Source of the DNA: Eubacterium sp.
Lineage (GTDB): Bacteria > Bacillota > Clostridia > Lachnospirales > Lachnospiraceae
Reading direction: 5' to 3'
DNA: 6,724 nucleotides
Assembly: GCA_021442545.1 (NCBI GenBank)
Contig: JABUSX010000463.1
Span: 1 to 6,724, forward strand
This document shows positions 5,546-6,724 of this stretch, in pieces (positions within the stretch are counted from its first letter, which is position 1; every line of letters begins with the position of its first letter). A program made the translations under genes and the position numbers. The notes beneath the pieces are model-generated. The model did not search any database. It worked only from the letters and a program-made list of their open reading frames with translations, and had not been told where the DNA came from.

Positions 5546-6595
5546 TTATCTGACAGCTGCCTGATCTTCTTCTTTAAGTTCTGCCTTGATTTCTGCTATG
5601 GATTCTGATTTGTCTTCTTCCGTGGCTTCCGCTTTGTCTTCTGCTGCGGCTTCCGCTCTGTCTTCCGCTGCGGCTTCCGTTTTGTCTTCTGCTGCGGCTT
5701 CCGCTTTAACTTCTGCTTCGACTTCTGTCCTGACTTCTTCTTCGATTTCTGCCTCGATTTTTACTTCGACTTCTGTCCTGACTTCTTCTTTGTCTTCCGC
5801 TGTAACTTCTTCCTTTACTTCCTCTTTAACTTCTTCTGTTACTTCTTCTTTGACGTCCGGTTCGTCTTCTTCCATTTTGTCCATCCCGCCGGGAATCAGC
5901 GCCATGATCTGCTTCCGTTTTTTGGCAACAATGATGACAAGAACGATCTGAACGCTGAGAGCCAGAACCATGAAAACATATTGTCCGTTTTTGAGGAAGT
6001 TGCCGGCAAGACAGTTGAACAGGATCTGAACCCAGCTGGCTATGGCAATGGCACCAAAAAAGCCCAGAAACGTAATTGAGGATCCTGCTGCCATATAGGG
6101 GATAATGCCGTTCGGAATCAGCGGAATCAGGTTGAGAAGTGCTACGATAAAGGACGGTCTCGTCGTTTTCATTTTTTCACGGATCCAGGAGTGCTTGTTC
6201 TTTTTCTTTGCGGCAAAACCCTGGATCTCGCTGCCCATGCGGCGTGCAACGATGAAGACCGCACAGTTTCCGAGTATAAAGCCGCAGTAGCACATCAGAA
6301 GAGCCTGCCACCACCCGTACAGGGCGCCGGCCGCAATCTGAATGGCAAAACCCGGGAAAACGATACTGATGACCTGAAGCGCAGAAAGGAGAATGATCGT
6401 TACGGCACCCTTCCACACACCCTGATCGGAAATGTAGGCCTTAATGGCCACTTCGTCTCCCGTCTGAAGCAGACGAATATATTCCGGCAGCGTATTGCCG
6501 AAATTCACCCAGACCAGGATAATGGCTGCTGCCAGAATACCGATCAAAAGCAGCAAACGGCCATATTTCCGAAAGAAACCTTGTTTTTTCTCCAT
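5546..6595 (-). CDS. TVP38/TMEM64-family (VTT domain, DedA-like) membrane protein with long charged C-terminal tail
   Basis: This is a 349-residue polytopic membrane protein. Hydrophobic segments lie at about 13-31, 63-80, 83-116, 148-170, 174-198 and 206-224. The VTT signature is clear: FPGFAIQIAAGALYGWW (80-96), a small-residue helix ending VARRMGSEI, then NLIPLIPNGIIPYMAAGSS (155-173) and a following FFGAIAIASW helix. Bacterial members are implicated in membrane lipid handling (the wider DedA/VTT superfamily includes flippases and scramblases), but the substrate here is unknown. The core ends near 240; a typical member is about 200-240 residues, so the last 108 residues are extra. This tail is almost all Glu, Lys, Ala, Val, Asp and Thr, with octad repeats. 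Start is ATG at 6595 with only a weak GGAA ten bases upstream. The gene lies 58 bases past a tRNA gene and its terminator, with no clear promoter of its own. No strong terminator follows the stop. Confidence 0.92.
   Translation of the reverse strand: MEKKQGFFRKYGRLLLLIGILAAAIILVWVNFGNTLPEYIRLLQTGDEVAIKAYISDQGVWKGAVTIILLSALQVISIVFPGFAIQIAAGALYGWWQALLMCYCGFILGNCAVFIVARRMGSEIQGFAAKKKNKHSWIREKMKTTRPSFIVALLNLIPLIPNGIIPYMAAGSSITFLGFFGAIAIASWVQILFNCLAGNFLKNGQYVFMVLALSVQIVLVIIVAKKRKQIMALIPGGMDKMEEDEPDVKEEVTEEVKEEVKEEVTAEDKEEVRTEVEVKIEAEIEEEVRTEVEAEVKAEAAAEDKTEAAAEDRAEAAAEDKAEATEEDKSESIAEIKAELKEEDQAAVR
5564..5707 (-). repeat. Six 24-bp repeats encoding EAAAED-type octads in the TVP38 tail
   Basis: Residues 297-344 are six consecutive octads: KAEAAAED, KTEAAAED, RAEAAAED, KAEATEED, KSESIAEI and KAELKEED. 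The first three are nearly identical in DNA as well. Upstream (about 248-296) the tail has shorter KEEV/TEEV units. The alternating acidic and basic pattern is typical of long charged helices, and the tail probably lies in the cytoplasm. Confidence 0.85.
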
Positions 6596-6609
6596 AATAA
6601 TATCATTCC

Positions 6610-6648
6610 AAAAAAGAACCGGAAGCAGGTTGTTCTGTACTTCCGGTT
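6610..6648 (-). terminator. Intrinsic terminator of the tRNA-Thr transcript
   Basis: Read on the minus strand, AACCGGAAG (6640-6648) pairs perfectly with CTTCCGGTT (6617-6625) around a 14-base loop, followed by C and six T (6610-6615). It lies five bases past the tRNA 3' end and its T-run stops only 14 bases before the TVP38 start codon. Confidence 0.88.
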
Positions 6649-6653
6649 ACGAA

Positions 6654-6724
6654 AGCTGCTAACCAGATTCGAACTGGTGACCTCATCCTTACCAAGGATG
6701 CGCACTACCGCCTGTGCTATAGCA
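6654..6724 (-). tRNA. tRNA-Thr (anticodon GGU), first two bases outside the window
   Basis: The cloverleaf folds completely. The acceptor 3' strand TAGCAGC pairs with GCTGCTA, of which TGCTA is visible. The D stem is GCAC/GTGC around a GG-containing loop, the anticodon stem is CATCC/GGATG with loop TTGGTAA, and the T arm is ACCAG-TTCGAAT-CTGGT. The anticodon GGT (6691-6693) reads ACC, so the tRNA carries threonine. It closely resembles other bacterial tRNA-Thr(GGU). The discriminator base is T and CCA is not encoded, so the 3' end must be added by the CCA-adding enzyme. Numbering gives 73 bases in total, with two beyond the right edge. Confidence 0.97.

Noticed and set aside
5517..5560. Possible terminator after the TVP38 gene
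   Set aside because: On the minus strand GCAGCTGTC and GACAGTGC can pair with one bulge, but the next T-rich stretch is ten bases away, so it is not a convincing intrinsic terminator.
5586..5951. 121-codon Ser/Ala/Thr-rich open frame on the plus strand
   Set aside because: It is the antisense of the TVP38 charged tail repeats, with no ribosome binding site.

Overview
The window most likely comes from a Gram-positive, low-to-moderate-GC Clostridia (Bacillota), with Lachnospiraceae the best guess. The pointers are strong AGGAGG-type ribosome binding sites, TTG start codons, a sigma-A-like promoter (TTGACT-N17-TATACT), a secreted GH25 lysozyme with cell-wall-binding repeats, and an AraC regulator beside a sugar isomerase. 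The organism is inferred from style, not from a database match.

Layout: (1) 1-644, minus strand: the N-terminal 214 codons of a sugar isomerase of the L-fucose/L-arabinose isomerase family, running off the left edge. (2) 645-988: a divergent intergenic region with five degenerate 23-bp-spaced direct repeats and a perfect -10 box. (3) 989-1870, plus strand: an AraC-family regulator, probably controlling the isomerase locus. (4) 1871-1918: a 15-bp perfect stem-loop between two convergent genes. (5) 1942-5001, minus strand: a large secreted protein with a signal peptide, about 450 residues of acidic/Ser-rich sequence, a GH25 muramidase domain and six 48-residue wall-binding repeats. (6) 5002-5545: its promoter region, plus a three-copy 34-bp tandem repeat of unknown role. 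(7) 5546-6595, minus strand: a TVP38/TMEM64 (VTT/DedA-like) membrane protein with an unusual charged repeat tail of about 108 residues. (8) 6610-6648: an intrinsic terminator, and 6654-6724: tRNA-Thr(GGU), cut by the right edge.

The isomerase and AraC gene form one divergent sugar-utilisation unit. The lysozyme has its own promoter and looks like an independent cell-wall gene. The TVP38 gene starts right after the tRNA terminator, so its transcription source is unclear. I found no defence system, CRISPR array or mobile element. The most unusual parts are the two non-coding repeat arrays and the low-complexity/repeat architecture of the two envelope proteins.
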